NCBI GenBank assembly: GCA_001970955.1
Contig: MPUH01000194.1
Span: 1-64,000 of the forward strand
DNA length: 64,000 nucleotides
Source of the DNA: Stentor coeruleus
Lineage: Eukaryota; Ciliophora; Heterotrichea; Heterotrichida; Stentoridae
Direction of reading: 5' to 3'
Position 1 is the stretch's first letter, and the number at the start of each line of letters is the position of its first letter. Both the position numbers and the translations under genes were made by a program. Below, piece by piece: positions 23,519 through 33,692 of this stretch. The notes under the pieces were generated by a model, which saw only the letters and a list, made by a program, of their open reading frames with translations, made no database searches and had not been told where the DNA came from.

Positions 23519-23692
23519 GTTAAAGTTCATAAAGTTTAAAGTGTGTGATAGTTAAGGTGGCATGGTTTAAACCTTGTCCGATAGAGGTTTGTTTGTCCTA
23601 CGATCTCTTTCTTTGGGCGGATTCGGTATGTTAAACCACTCGTTGCCGCTGGTTATGTGACTTTTTACTTGGCTGAGGAGTTAAAGTTCATA
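23519..23692. repeat. 14-bp direct repeats flanking the GC-richer element
   Basis: AGTTAAAGTTCATA occurs exactly at 23519-23532 and at 23679-23692, 160 bp apart, on either side of the structured segment. This could be a target-site duplication from a small insertion, or chance repetition in AT-rich DNA. Confidence 0.6.
23551..23678 (+). ncRNA. Candidate structured non-coding RNA
   Basis: A GC-richer island in AT-rich spacer that does not code well in any frame. It folds: 23556-23562 (GGTGGCA) pairs with 23644-23650 (TGCCGCT), and 23563-23570 (TGGTTTAA) pairs perfectly with 23631-23638 (TTAAACCA). A 5-nt bulge on one side separates the two stems. Inside, TCCG (23577-23580) can pair with CGGA (23618-23621), and AGAG (23583-23586) with CTCT (23605-23608). 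No tRNA, snRNA, SRP or RNase P signature was recognised. Strand is a guess; the fold is nearly symmetrical for both strands. Confidence 0.45.
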
Positions 23693-24021
23693 GCATATAT
23701 ACATGATAAATGTTTAAATTTAGATATTCATATGACATTTTCCTATCATTAACAAAATATAGAAACCATTTTCTATTGCACAGCTCTCTAAAAAATCCCC
23801 ATTACTTCTTTCTTCACTTTTATAGCATAATTATTTATTATTATCCAAAATTATATGCATTCCCTTGTCAAAAACTTCCTATTTATATTTACCTAAATTC
23901 TCTAAAAAGATTAGATTTTTAAACAAAGCAACCAGAAATTCTTTCAAATCCAACTTAAACAGAACTTTTATAAAAATCTGAATTAAAATCTATGTTTCCT
24001 AAGAAAAATTAAAAATTTAAT

Positions 24022-27000
24022 ATGCCCATTATATTAAATCATGATTTAAATATAAATTTGGGATATATGATAAGAAGCTTACTTAGATGCACTAAAAAAT
24101 ACTTTTTTGCAATGCCAAGCAGGTCTTTTACTGAAGCTTATATATTGGAAAAGCAAGCTTTTAACAAGAAAAAGCAAGCAGGTAATCAATTCTCTGAGAT
24201 CCCATTTTCTGATATGCTAGAAAATATTCACAACAAAGTTGATAATTTTTGTACTTACCAGCCTTTAGAAGACGAAATTGATACTGTTACCAATCTGAAG
24301 TCCCGTTTGTCTTGTCTGAACTTTAAAGATCTAATCTTTTATAGCTCTTGGTATGGAAAACAGCCACGAATTTCTAAAGAATCTAAAGAAATCCATGATC
24401 TCATATGGCAGCATACTAAAGACCTTACAATTTCCGAAGCTTTAAATACAGAAGAACTTTTTATCATAGCGACAAANTCCGAAGCTTTAAATACAGAAGA
24501 ACTTTTTATCATAGCGACAAACATGCTTAAAAATCCAAAATCTCCTGAATACTTTGATTCGATCATAGAATTTCTCATCAATCATCCAACAAAATACCTT
24601 GATATGGAGCAAGTTGCTGCTATAATCGATTTAGGTTTCAACAAAGGCAATAGTATCAATAAAAAACTCTTATTCCAAGCTTTAGAATTACTGGAAAAGA
24701 GGATGTCTCAAAGTTACAATGGTAAAAAACTCCTAAATGTATTAGAAATCTGTGCAAAAGCTAACCACTTGTATCCTAATTCCACAGCCTGCATAAAAAA
24801 AATAGTTAATTTACTAGAAAACAAAGTGGATCTTGTTGACTACTATGACTACTTGAAAGTTATTGATATTTGTAATAAGTCAGACTGCATAAATAAATCG
24901 TTTTTAAGTGTGAGTTTTAAATATCTCACAACAGTTTATACTGAAAGAACTCTAAGTCTACCTATAAAATTCTTGTTTAGGATGATAGAATGTCTTGCAG
25001 AGATTAATAGAAAAAAGAATTTTTATGTTTCGAATTATATACGAAGTGAAATTTTTAATGATATCGCAAATAAAATTACTGTAGAAAATTTAAAAGGTGA
25101 GAATTATGGGAAAATATTTGATGATATGATGCAGTTAGAAAAAAAAATTCCAAATAAAATCATTAATGTGTTTTTCAAGATGTTTGAAGAAGAGAAGATT
25201 ATAAATAATGCTTATGTTCTTTGTTATCAGAGTTTGATGCATTGTGAGTTTAACAAAAGCACCCCACCTTCTATAAAATTAGACATAAAGCATTTGGTAG
25301 ATAAGCCAATTTCTGAGGTTTTGAGGATTTTCAATACTGTCTATAACTCAAAGATTGATATTTTGGTAAAAATCATCGCTCTTCTCCAAGTAGAAACTAA
25401 AAAAATGTAACTTATAAATAGGATTCATTCATTTATATCAACTAAGCTACTTAGTAATGCCCTTGAGTTTTTGAAAGCTGTGGATGAAGTTGGGTTACTC
25501 AAAAAATCTCTTCATCACATAAACAAAGATATTGACTATTGTTTGAATTTACTTGCTAAAAACCATGAGACTTTAAGCATTCCTTGTGTTGTATCTAATA
25601 TAATCAAATTCTATAAATTTAGTGCTGATACCTCTAAAGTTTACTTAAAAGAAATAGCTAAAGCTTATTCTGAAAATGAGCTTATTAAAGTTCTAACATT
25701 TAGACACAATTATTCGTTGGAGTCTTTAGTCTATTTAATAGAAATTTGTGATGGAAAAGTCCCTGAAGAATCGATTTATCCTATTTTTGGGCATATCCAT
25801 GAAGATTCCAACCAGATGGAAGTGCAATCTTTAGCTAAATTTATAAACAAACTAGATGGAAAAGTTTATGAAGAAGAAAATTTCGAGTATAACGCCCAAA
25901 TTTTCTTTAATTTCCTTAAAAACAAGAATCTAGACAAATATTTTAGTCCTTTTATGGCTAACATTATTCACTATCTTGAAAACCTCAATGATCAGAAAAT
26001 TGCTGAACCTAAAGCTCTGAAAATATCGAGCTATTTAGCTATTTGTGGTGCTATGACCCAGAAACTCGCTACAAAAGTTCTTGATGCTCATATAAACAAG
26101 CATATTAAAGATCATGATAGCTTTTTTTATTTATGCCAATTTCATAGTAATCCTAGTTTTATGGAAAAAATATATAAAAGAGTTATTCCTGAAGTAATTT
26201 TTATTTAGTATGTCAGTGTATTTCAAATGATTGATGCAAAAACTTTGTGTAATAGGATCAATGCTTTTTCTCAAGTACCATTTAAGGATGATGAAACTGA
26301 TGAAAATTTTATGGAAAGCTATATGGATAAAATCAGGAAATGGAATCCATTTAGTATAGAAGATTTATTTTTTATATTGGAAAATATTCATTATAACTCA
26401 AGTGTAGCCAATCATAACATTATTGAGAAGTTTATTGACTTTGTTGGTAAAAGGATTGCTTGTGATGACAATGGGCTTAACATTGTAAATATGATACGAG
26501 GTATAAAAGCATTCTGTAAATACCCTTATAAAGATTCAATGGTATTTCAAAAACTTTATTCAGATATAGGACGGCTTTACCTCAAACTTCATGAGGAACA
26601 GAAAGTAGAAATTATCCAAGCCCTTGGTGAGCGAGGATTTTGCAACAAAGAAGTTTTTAAAACTGTGGTCAAAGACATAATCAAAAGGAATGAATTAAAA
26701 GACTTAATAGTAAGCGTCCTAGCTTCAGTATGTGATGTTAACCTTCAAAATGAGGATTTCGCTTCATTGCTTTATAGAAATCTTGATTCTATTATAAAAA
26801 GCCAACTAAAATTTAATAACCACTCAGCTATTATAAAATCCGCATATTGTCTTGCTCACAAAGATGCCCCAATCGATAAATTTGAATCCTTACTTCAATT
26901 GAAAGTAAAAAATGCAGACCGGTCGAGACTCTTTTTCAGAAAAGCTCTTATAATGCTTTATTATTTCGAAAATAATGGCATTTTCTCAATATACTCTTCA

Positions 27001-27342
27001 GATAGAGAATTGTTTGATAAAGCTATAGATAACTTTGCCTTATACGGTATCCAAAAATCCAAACTTAAATCTCTTGAAGATAATCTAAAAAGCGCAGGGA
27101 TTGAAGCTTTATCTATGACAAAATATAAAGGTATGCATATACCACTATATGTTCCAAAAAGAAATACTGTGATTATTCCTAAAAGTATCACAGTGACAAC
27201 TTATGATGGGAAAAACTTACAAGGGGAGTTCAATTTACTTGATAAAATCTTGATAAAAGCAGGAGCTGCTGTACACTTTATATCACTAAATCCAAATCCA
27301 AAAGAATTACAAGAATTATCTGAGTTGATTTCCAGATATTAA
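24022..27342 (+). CDS. Large helical-repeat protein, possibly mitochondrial, RAP-like C-terminus
   Basis: Three exons (24022-25406, 25422-26193, 26209-27342) join in frame across two 15-nt introns, giving about 1081 aa after discounting the duplicate at the N at 24477. An ATG at 24067 is a likely true start because it opens an Arg-rich amphipathic leader (MIRSLLRCTKKYFFAMPSRS) typical of mitochondrial import. The body is almost all helix with repeated Leu/Ile patterns, like RNA-binding helical-repeat proteins of organelles. The last 70 residues (TTYDGKNLQGEFNLLDKIL, then AGAAVHFISL) resemble the end of a RAP domain, but without a clear diagnostic motif. Function in organellar RNA metabolism is an inference. 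It ends with two TAA codons in a row. Confidence 0.7.
24433..24521. other. Assembly join: N at 24477 inside a 44-bp duplicate
   Basis: Bases 24433-24476 equal 24478-24521. The 45 added bases keep the frame and create a false repeat of SEALNTEELFIIAT. Confidence 0.92.
25407..25421 (+). other. 15-nt intron
   Basis: GTAACTTATAAATAG contains the stop; splicing joins the frames within a Met codon. Confidence 0.9.
26194..26208 (+). other. 15-nt intron
   Basis: GTAATTTTTATTTAG removes the apparent TAG stop and joins the two open frames in phase 0. Confidence 0.9.
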
Positions 27343-27372
27343 TAATTATTTTTAGTGTCAAATATTTTTAAT

Positions 27373-28101
27373 ATGAAAGCTGCCCTTCTAAGAAGGATAG
27401 CCATAAATAAACTTAGGGTCGACAATTTGCTTAAAGCTCAGACCGGAACTTTTAATAGAAGAAGTCCTAAGGAGCTGGATCAAGTATTTGGATTATCATA
27501 TTCTGACTTGAAAACAACTCAGGAATTGATTTTACCTGAACCTGATTTAGGAAGGATACCTCAGAGTTCACAAGAGTTCTTAGTTAATGCTATGTTTAGG
27601 TATAATTCGACATTTAAAAGTGAAGAAGGGATGAGTAAAGATATTGATGGGTTTAAGGGAAATGAGATTACAATGCAAGCTTATGTTGAATATTATTTAA
27701 GAACTCTTATAATGTGCTCATATGAAGAAGGAGTTTCTGTTACATCTGGGGAAAGAATTGTCATGGATATGGGTTTACATAAAGGTCATCACGATTTTGT
27801 TATTAAAAGGGGTGGTTTCCCAATAATCGTATTTAGGCTTGTAAGAGAAAATAATCATATCAAAGGACTGCCTATAGAGCAAGCTTTTACTAGTAATATT
27901 TTTGAAGTCTATTCAGCATATTGGAAAAACCCAGTCTGGCCACTTTATGGATGCATTTGCGACCTAAACTCATGGATTTTCATAAAATACGATGGCGAAT
28001 TCTTTTACCGATCATCTAAAACCCATAAATTAGCCCTACACAGCGCATCAATACTCTCTCTTGCCGCAAAAATCTTAAGCATAATTGACTCCAAAACATA
28101 A
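27373..28101 (+). CDS. Unknown protein, possible nuclease-like fold (242 aa)
   Basis: The start is set at the first ATG (27373), 30 bp after the stop of the preceding same-strand gene; no GT-TAG intron would join the two. The N-terminus (MKAALLRRIAINKLR) is basic and amphipathic, compatible with mitochondrial import. The core GLHKGHHDFVIKRGGFPIIV followed by LPIEQAF and WPLYGCICDLNSWIFIKYDG has the strand-helix-strand pattern with acidic residues seen in PD-(D/E)XK-like folds. The match is only suggestive and no family is claimed. It ends at TAA, 175 bp before the eS25 gene. Confidence 0.6.
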   Translation: MKAALLRRIAINKLRVDNLLKAQTGTFNRRSPKELDQVFGLSYSDLKTTQELILPEPDLGRIPQSSQEFLVNAMFRYNSTFKSEEGMSKDIDGFKGNEITMQAYVEYYLRTLIMCSYEEGVSVTSGERIVMDMGLHKGHHDFVIKRGGFPIIVFRLVRENNHIKGLPIEQAFTSNIFEVYSAYWKNPVWPLYGCICDLNSWIFIKYDGEFFYRSSKTHKLALHSASILSLAAKILSIIDSKT

Positions 28102-28276
28102 AAAATATTTTTCAGCCTCAAAAAATCTTAATCCTAACATTCATCAATCACTTTTAAATCTTTTTACGTTATTATCATCACAAAGATTTCTAGTAAATTA
28201 TGGATCTTTTATAAGAAATCAATATAAAATTTGTATAAAGTTTACATATATAAGCATCAATGGTTTGGAATAATAA

Positions 28277-28630
28277 ATGGCTAAAGGAAAGGGAGACGAA
28301 AAGAAGCCAGACAAATCTAAGAAGGTAAGTCTGCTCTCTAAACCTTCCAATGCTGGAGGAGGGGATAAGAACAAGAAAAAGAAGTGGTCCAAGTCAAAGA
28401 TTAAGGATAAGTTAGATAGTGCTGTGTACTTTGATCAGGAAACTTACGATAAGCTTGTTAATGAAATCCCAGTAAAGAATAAAATGATTACTGCTGCTGT
28501 TGTTTCTGACAAACTGAAAATCAGCGCTTCGTTGGCTAGACATGCTCTTCAAGAACTTGAAGCCAGAGGAACTATTCAGAGAGTTGGTGACCCACATCGC
28601 AGTCTTAAGATTTACACCAGAGCAGTTTAA
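28277..28630 (+). CDS. RPS25: Ribosomal protein eS25
   Basis: A 117-aa basic protein with the eS25 pattern: a Lys-rich tail, then KKKWSKSKIKDKLDSAVYFD, YDKLVNEIPVKNKMITAAVV, a winged-helix segment SDKLKISASLARHALQELEA and the ending LKIYTRAV. It is part of the 40S head near the E site and is needed for some IRES-driven translation. Length and both conserved blocks are as expected. Codon use is less AT-biased than in neighbours, typical of a highly expressed gene. It is a single exon ending at TAA. Confidence 0.96.
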   Translation: MAKGKGDEKKPDKSKKVSLLSKPSNAGGGDKNKKKKWSKSKIKDKLDSAVYFDQETYDKLVNEIPVKNKMITAAVVSDKLKISASLARHALQELEARGTIQRVGDPHRSLKIYTRAV

Positions 28631-29250
28631 ATTACTTAGATTTAATATATGCTTTTGATGTCTGGGTTGATAATGATTAAATTTAGATTGATGAAATGAT
28701 TGATTTAGAAAATTATGATATTATTTAGAGTATTGCGAAATATTGGAATAGAGAGGGTTGATGAAGTTAAGAGTTTGTTTAGGGGATAAAAAATTGTTGA
28801 AGAATAGGTAGTCAGATATTGAAGTTTAGTTTTAGAATTAGATGATTAGTTTTGTGTAGTTATTATAATAAGGATTGTAATAAGGAAAATTGGAGGGTTA
28901 ATTTGTTTTTATTATGGAAATAATTTTTTTTGAAGAGTTTTATGAGATTTTGTGGATAATCAGGTTTTTTGTAGGATATAAGATATGAAAATATTGAAAG
29001 ATATGCATTTTAATTGATAAACTGCATTTTTCAAGGAATGAGCTTAGATAAACATCGTTTCCATTTATAAATATACCAATCGAATAATTTATTTTATTAA
29101 CAATGCTTTATTCAACCATATAAAAATTCAATAGATTAAAAGTATTTATGCAATTAAATCATAATTTATATCTTAAGTTTTAAATGAAAATCTTATCTAA
29201 TAAAGAAAAAAAAAGCATCAAATTGTTATAGACATAGCCAAATAATCTAA
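28631..29250. other. AT-rich spacer between convergent genes
   Basis: No gene or structure seen. Confidence 0.55.
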
Positions 29251-29583
29251 CTAGTCAATATCCATAAAACTTAAAATAATTCTATTTTTCTGTTCTTCTT
29301 TATCTTCAACTATCATCTTATCTCTCTGTTTCTTTTTTCTTCCTATCACACAATAAGACTGATTGTTTATATTCAATTTTTCAATTTTCTCTGTAACTAT
29401 CTCTGTTTGCAGTGAATTAATAAAGTCTAGAGCCGCCTCTTTATCGAAATTCTCAGACACATCATCTAGAGTATATTTATCAAACTTACCTTGTAGTCCA
29501 ATTGGTTTTTCTAAAGCTTCAGTCATAAGATTCATCCTTTGAGCGAATTCTTCTTCGTAATTGCCTTTAAGTTTGAAATCCAT
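29251..29583 (-). CDS. Small acidic/basic protein of unknown function (110 aa)
   Basis: The start is taken at the ATG at 29583 (MDFKLKGNYEEEFAQRMN) rather than a longer in-frame one, because the region upstream is typical AT-rich leader. The product is hydrophilic with predicted helices and a basic patch GRKKKQRDK near residue 82. No family is recognised. It ends at TAG and is divergent from the coiled-coil gene at 29768, with a shared upstream region of about 180 bp. Confidence 0.55.
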   Translation of the reverse strand: MDFKLKGNYEEEFAQRMNLMTEALEKPIGLQGKFDKYTLDDVSENFDKEAALDFINSLQTEIVTEKIEKLNINNQSYCVIGRKKKQRDKMIVEDKEEQKNRIILSFMDID

Positions 29584-29767
29584 GATTATATTTAATGTCA
29601 AAATTCTTACATTTAGACTCTTCAATTTTTAAATATTTTATTATCAAAGCATATCTTTTACAAATCTTAGGCATGCTTAAGTGAATTGTATTTTTTCAGG
29701 AAAAAATTGGAAACTACTATGAAAATCAAGTTCCATATTGGACTTCATAATTTGAAAATTCGTTAAG

Positions 29768-30442
29768 ATGGAAGAAGACTCTATGGATTACACTGTGTTT
29801 TTAGAAGCTAAACAACTTAGAAAACAAGCTGAAGATGATGCAAAGTTATTATCTAATCGCCTAGCTTTACTACGTATGGAAGAGCAAAAAGCTCTGAAGA
29901 AAATCGAAGAAACTCGTCGCAAGGCTCAAGAAATTATGGAAGCTCGCATTCGCAACCAGGAGCTTTTAAAGGAAAAAGAAGAAAAGGAGCGTTTAAAACA
30001 AGAAGAGGAGCGTTTAAAGCTTTTGGAAATTCAAAACACCAAAGCTCAAGACCGCATGCAAAGAGAACAGCGTGTCGAAGGCTGTAAAGCTAAAAATCGT
30101 TATGAAGCAAAAGAGCTCAAAGAAAAAATGCAAGAAAATCTCGAAATAGCTGAGCGTAAAAAACAAGAAGAGCTTGAAATAAAAACAAACATGAAAAATC
30201 AAATCAAGACTCAAAAATCTTTGGCCCAAGAAAAAAGAAGGCTTATGAATGAAGCTAAAAAAGCTCAAGCTCGTGAAGAACTTGAAAGAAGAATTAGAGA
30301 ACAGGAACAAATAAGAAGAAATTATGAAGACTCAGTATCAAGAATGGAACAAGAAGAACTTGAATTGATACAAAGACTTCAAAATACCCAACTTATGCAG
30401 CAGTCTGTATATGAAGATTTAGAAGAGGCAATGAGGTCATAG
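29768..30442 (+). CDS. Coiled-coil protein (224 aa)
   Basis: From residue 10 to the end the product is a nearly unbroken charged helix rich in Glu, Lys, Arg and Gln (for example KEKEEKERLKQEEERLKLLE), with heptad-like Leu spacing. Such proteins in ciliates are often cytoskeletal or basal-body components, but no specific family is seen. It is odd in codon use: about thirteen Arg codons in the first two thirds are CGT or CGC, while the last third uses AGA/AGG like neighbouring genes. It ends at TAG. Confidence 0.8.
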   Translation: MEEDSMDYTVFLEAKQLRKQAEDDAKLLSNRLALLRMEEQKALKKIEETRRKAQEIMEARIRNQELLKEKEEKERLKQEEERLKLLEIQNTKAQDRMQREQRVEGCKAKNRYEAKELKEKMQENLEIAERKKQEELEIKTNMKNQIKTQKSLAQEKRRLMNEAKKAQAREELERRIREQEQIRRNYEDSVSRMEQEELELIQRLQNTQLMQQSVYEDLEEAMRS

Positions 30443-30536
30443 GTTATAATTGCCCAAAATTCATTAGTTACTATAATAAAGTAAGCTAATTATATACATT
30501 TTTAATGCTTTTTCTTATTTTTTTTTACTAATAATC

Positions 30537-31271
30537 ATGGTACGTAATGTTAGGAGGCATAAAATCTGGGCACGATCGGTGATTTATAAGTAGCAAGACA
30601 GTTTGCTGAAAAAAATAGTTGGCGTTAAAAAAAAAGTCAATTGGAATAAAGTGTCGAATATTTTTACAAAAGAATGCAATATCAAAAGAACAGGAAAACA
30701 ATGTAGAGATCGTTGGAATAATTATCTTAAAAAAGGATTAAGATCTGAACCTTTTACTGAAAGGGAGATTGATTTATTGCTGAAGTTACAGGTTGAATAT
30801 GGGTCAAAATGGGCAGCTATAGCTAAAAATCTTACTGGGAAAACTGAAAATCAGGTCAAAAATTTTTTTTATTCCACTATAAGGAGGAATATTAGGAAAT
30901 ATAATAAAGGCAAATCGGAAAAATATAAGATTATAGTCAACTCGATTGAAGTCCTGAAAAATGAGGAATTAAGGAAAATATTACTTTTGGGTAAAAAAGT
31001 TAAAACAAAAGAATTTATTGATATCCACATTTCTTATGATGCTCAGAGGTTTTTAGAAGAGATGACTGGATTGATAGATGAAAAAAACGATATAAAAAAT
31101 CAAGGATTTTTAGGAGAAAAGGAAGAACCCGCACAAGAAACTCAAAAAATGATACCTTTTTCTTGTGCATATGAGGAGATAGATAGTTTTTCGATCTTCA
31201 CAGAGCAGAATGATGAAAATTCGTTTAAATTCCCTGAGTATTTTCCGATGATAGATTTTGAATATAACTGA
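30537..31271 (+). CDS. Two-repeat Myb/SANT DNA-binding protein (239 aa)
   Basis: The long frame seems to lack an ATG, but removing the 15-nt intron 30579-30593 joins it to an upstream exon that starts MVRNVRRHKIW. The first repeat then runs from the Trp in HKIW through NWNKVSNIF to QCRDRWNNYL. The second runs from FTEREIDLLL through KWAAIAKNL to NQVKNFFYSTIRRN. These are the spaced aromatic residues and third-helix ends of R2R3-type Myb domains, expected to bind DNA in the nucleus as a transcription or development regulator. The remaining 130 residues are unrecognised. It is the only intact gene here ending in TGA; the next in-frame stop is a TAA four codons later. Confidence 0.85.
30579..30593 (+). 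other. 15-nt intron with GTGA 5' end
   Basis: GTGATTTATAAGTAG ends in the in-frame TAG. Splicing restores the first Myb repeat with its leading Trp. Confidence 0.85.
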
Positions 31272-31501
31272 ATAATTTTTTAAAGATATTTTTGGGTTCA
31301 GACAGACATTAAAACAAGCAAAAACTGTCTGACTTGAAAAAATGCTAAATTCGTTTATATGATATAGAAAATATATCAGAATTCCGTATATTACAATATG
31401 GAAAATATTCTTATTTATAGTCATAAGATTTTTAAATAGTTAATTGCTAGTTTATTTCCAACAAACATACTATTTCTATAAACTTAACAATTAAAAAGTA
31501 T

Positions 31502-32902
31502 CTACTTAATCATATTTTTTTCATTAGAATCAATACCTTTTTCCAAAGTAGCAATTCTGATTTTAAAAAAAACTTTTTTTTCCTCCCAATTTTTTTCATT
31601 AACTAAAAACTTAGCAAGTTCATCATTTATCCTTTCACTTCTAATATTCGAGCCTAATACCTCATATTTACATGTCATATCTCTTATATTATCACCTAAA
31701 GCTCTTGTGCTTTTTAAAAATCTTTCCCCAAGATTTTTACTTTTAACAATTGTATAATAAGAAGCAACTTCATCTAATAAACATACAATAAAAGAAGCAA
31801 CACATAAATTTTGATTGAAAGTTATATCTAAAGTTAAAGCATCCATTGATATAAATACTTTACTTGTACATGTTGTATGTGTACCTTGAAAAAGGAAATC
31901 AGGTATTATGATATTTTTAAGATAGGTTATGATGAATAAAGAATAATCAGCTTTTCCTATGAGGTCTAGTAAAACTTTTGTTATAATTTCTTTATGGAAA
32001 ATTTTTTGAAAAAAAGGTATGTGCTTTTTATAACAATTTTTGATATCTTGAGTCAGACTTGTTGTTGGAGCTTTTATTATTGGGTTTTTTATGATTTCAG
32101 TAAATTTCAGTGAGGGTTTTTGGAATTGACCACACCACTTTTCTAGTAAAAAAAGTTTGAGACTTGCTTTTGAGCTTTTTATACCTTGAAAACAGTCTGC
32201 TATAAATTTTTCTATAAGGGGGATTTGTTTGGATGTTAAAGTGTCTTCGTAATCTTCGTAAACTATAAAATGGTTTGCTATGTAAAATGCTAAGATTGCC
32301 CTGAAGCTTTCTTCACTTTTTTCTATTCCAGCACTAGAATTAGACCTAAAACCTGAAAAAGCTTTCTCTAAATACGGATACAACAAAGCAATTCCTTTAT
32401 GCAATCCATCAATAGCTTTCTTATAATTATTATCTATTTTTAAGCATAGGGTTATTTTTTTCGAAGCTTTATCCAACACCTTAATAATTTTTTTAATGTA
32501 TAATAAAATAGTTTCTATAACTTCATCTATTGATATTTTGGAATTTGCGTTAATTTCAGAACAAACATATGAAAAGTGTGAATATCCATAGTACATATAA
32601 TCTTGTATTATAGCTTGATAATCAGATATTGATGAAAAAGTAGGTTTATTTAACGATCCGTATTTGTGTGTAATTAAACTATCTCCAGGGAAATTGCATG
32701 GATCTGTATTAAAAAAACGAATTCCTAATGGGCTTAATGTAGGGATACATTTGTTTATTGGTAGTACATATTGTGGAGGAAATACTGATAAATGCTCTCT
32801 AAGCCCAGTAACAAGAAACACTTGACCTTTCTTTTTTAGCTTAGGCACTTTCTCACTATCTTCTCGTATACGTTTTCTAGGTAAATCTTCTGAACTAGAC
32901 AT
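31502..32902 (-). CDS. Unknown protein with basic N-terminus (466 aa)
   Basis: The start is placed at the ATG at 32902 (MSSSEDLPRKRIREDSEKVP). A longer form from 32965 adds a hydrophobic leader that is probably non-coding AT-rich DNA, but a signal anchor cannot be excluded. The basic stretch PRKRIRED and KLKKKG could be a nuclear localisation signal. The rest is helical with scattered Cys and no motif I recognise. It ends at TAG. It faces the Myb gene tail to tail. Confidence 0.6.
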   Translation of the reverse strand: MSSSEDLPRKRIREDSEKVPKLKKKGQVFLVTGLREHLSVFPPQYVLPINKCIPTLSPLGIRFFNTDPCNFPGDSLITHKYGSLNKPTFSSISDYQAIIQDYMYYGYSHFSYVCSEINANSKISIDEVIETILLYIKKIIKVLDKASKKITLCLKIDNNYKKAIDGLHKGIALLYPYLEKAFSGFRSNSSAGIEKSEESFRAILAFYIANHFIVYEDYEDTLTSKQIPLIEKFIADCFQGIKSSKASLKLFLLEKWCGQFQKPSLKFTEIIKNPIIKAPTTSLTQDIKNCYKKHIPFFQKIFHKEIITKVLLDLIGKADYSLFIITYLKNIIIPDFLFQGTHTTCTSKVFISMDALTLDITFNQNLCVASFIVCLLDEVASYYTIVKSKNLGERFLKSTRALGDNIRDMTCKYEVLGSNIRSERINDELAKFLVNEKNWEEKKVFFKIRIATLEKGIDSNEKNMIK

Positions 32903-33000
32903 AATTATGTATATGCTAAAGACTAAGAAAATAAGGGGCACTATCAAAATCTTTTTTGAAATCAAACATTTATAATAATTTCGAAAATATTATAAAAAAT

Positions 33001-33692
33001 GGAAAAAGTTGAAGTGAATTTTTTATTCACTGAATCACTTGAATGTCCATCCTGCAATATTTTCTTACTTTCTATGACCCACAAATTTTTATATACTAAA
33101 ACGGACATTCACTCTGCTATCATTGTACAAAAATTTCCAAATCTTGCCTATTATGCTGAGTCCCCTTAACTCAGAATTTCCGTAATTATACTTTGGAAAA
33201 AATCCTTGAGCAAATAATTGTACCCTGCAAATTTGCAGGATGTACAAAGTCTGTAACTTTATTTGAAAGAAGTAATCATTTAAAAGATTGCAAATTTAGT
33301 AAAAATTTGAATTGTATCGAATGTGCTAGAGGTGAAGAAGATTTAATAATGCATTTAATTAAAATCATGATTATAAAGAGATTATGATGCAAGATACAGG
33401 AGGATTAAGGTCTTTTTCAGGACCACAAGAAAGTTGGATGAGGGATACTGAATGGCCTAAAGGAGTTTTGAAGTTTGGGAAAAATAATTTAGTAGTCCAT
33501 GCTTTGAGCTCTTTAGGTATTTTCCACGTTTATTTATATAGAATTGAACTTGACCCCGCATTTATAAAACTTTCGCTTGAATTAGAAGATACTCAGTTTG
33601 GATTTAAAGGAAAGATTCCTCATATAAATGATTATCAGGAAAAACCTCCTGAACCTCATTTTAACTGTGATATCAATTTGGGTGTTGTGTAA
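33001..33692 (+). pseudogene. Decayed SIAH/TRAF-like RING and zinc-finger gene
   Basis: Starting at an ATG at 33001 (MEKVEVNFLFTESLECPSCN), a degenerate RING is followed by the second CxxC interrupted by a TGA. A TRAF/SIAH-type zinc-finger region then follows: NYTLEKILEQIIVPCKFAGC, LFERSNHLKDCKF, CIECARGEEDLIMHLI. A one-base frame change near 33368 leads to the C-terminal part, which stays open to 33692 and may be the substrate-binding domain. Relatives are ubiquitin ligases. With a stop and a frame change this copy is probably inactive, though sequencing error is possible for the frame change. Confidence 0.65.

Larger units (their letters stand above)
23173..24021. other. Intergenic region containing an ncRNA-like element
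   Basis: Apart from the structured element near 23551-23678, the region is AT-rich and shows no coding signal. Confidence 0.5.

Noticed and set aside
23571-23592. Similarity of GTCCGATAG to Y RNA
   Set aside because: A nine-base match only; the Ro-binding helix and the terminal stem of Y RNAs are not formed at the right places.
23710-23922. 70-codon frame after the ncRNA-like element
   Set aside because: Almost only Phe, Leu, Tyr, Ile and Ser, as expected from random AT-rich DNA.
27342-27373. An intron joining the genes at 24022 and 27373
   Set aside because: No GT lies at a suitable place and two TAA codons end the first gene, so they are treated as separate genes.
28085-28273. 62-codon plus-strand frame between two genes
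   Set aside because: Overlaps the end of the preceding gene, has the composition of AT-rich leader sequence before eS25 and no protein character.
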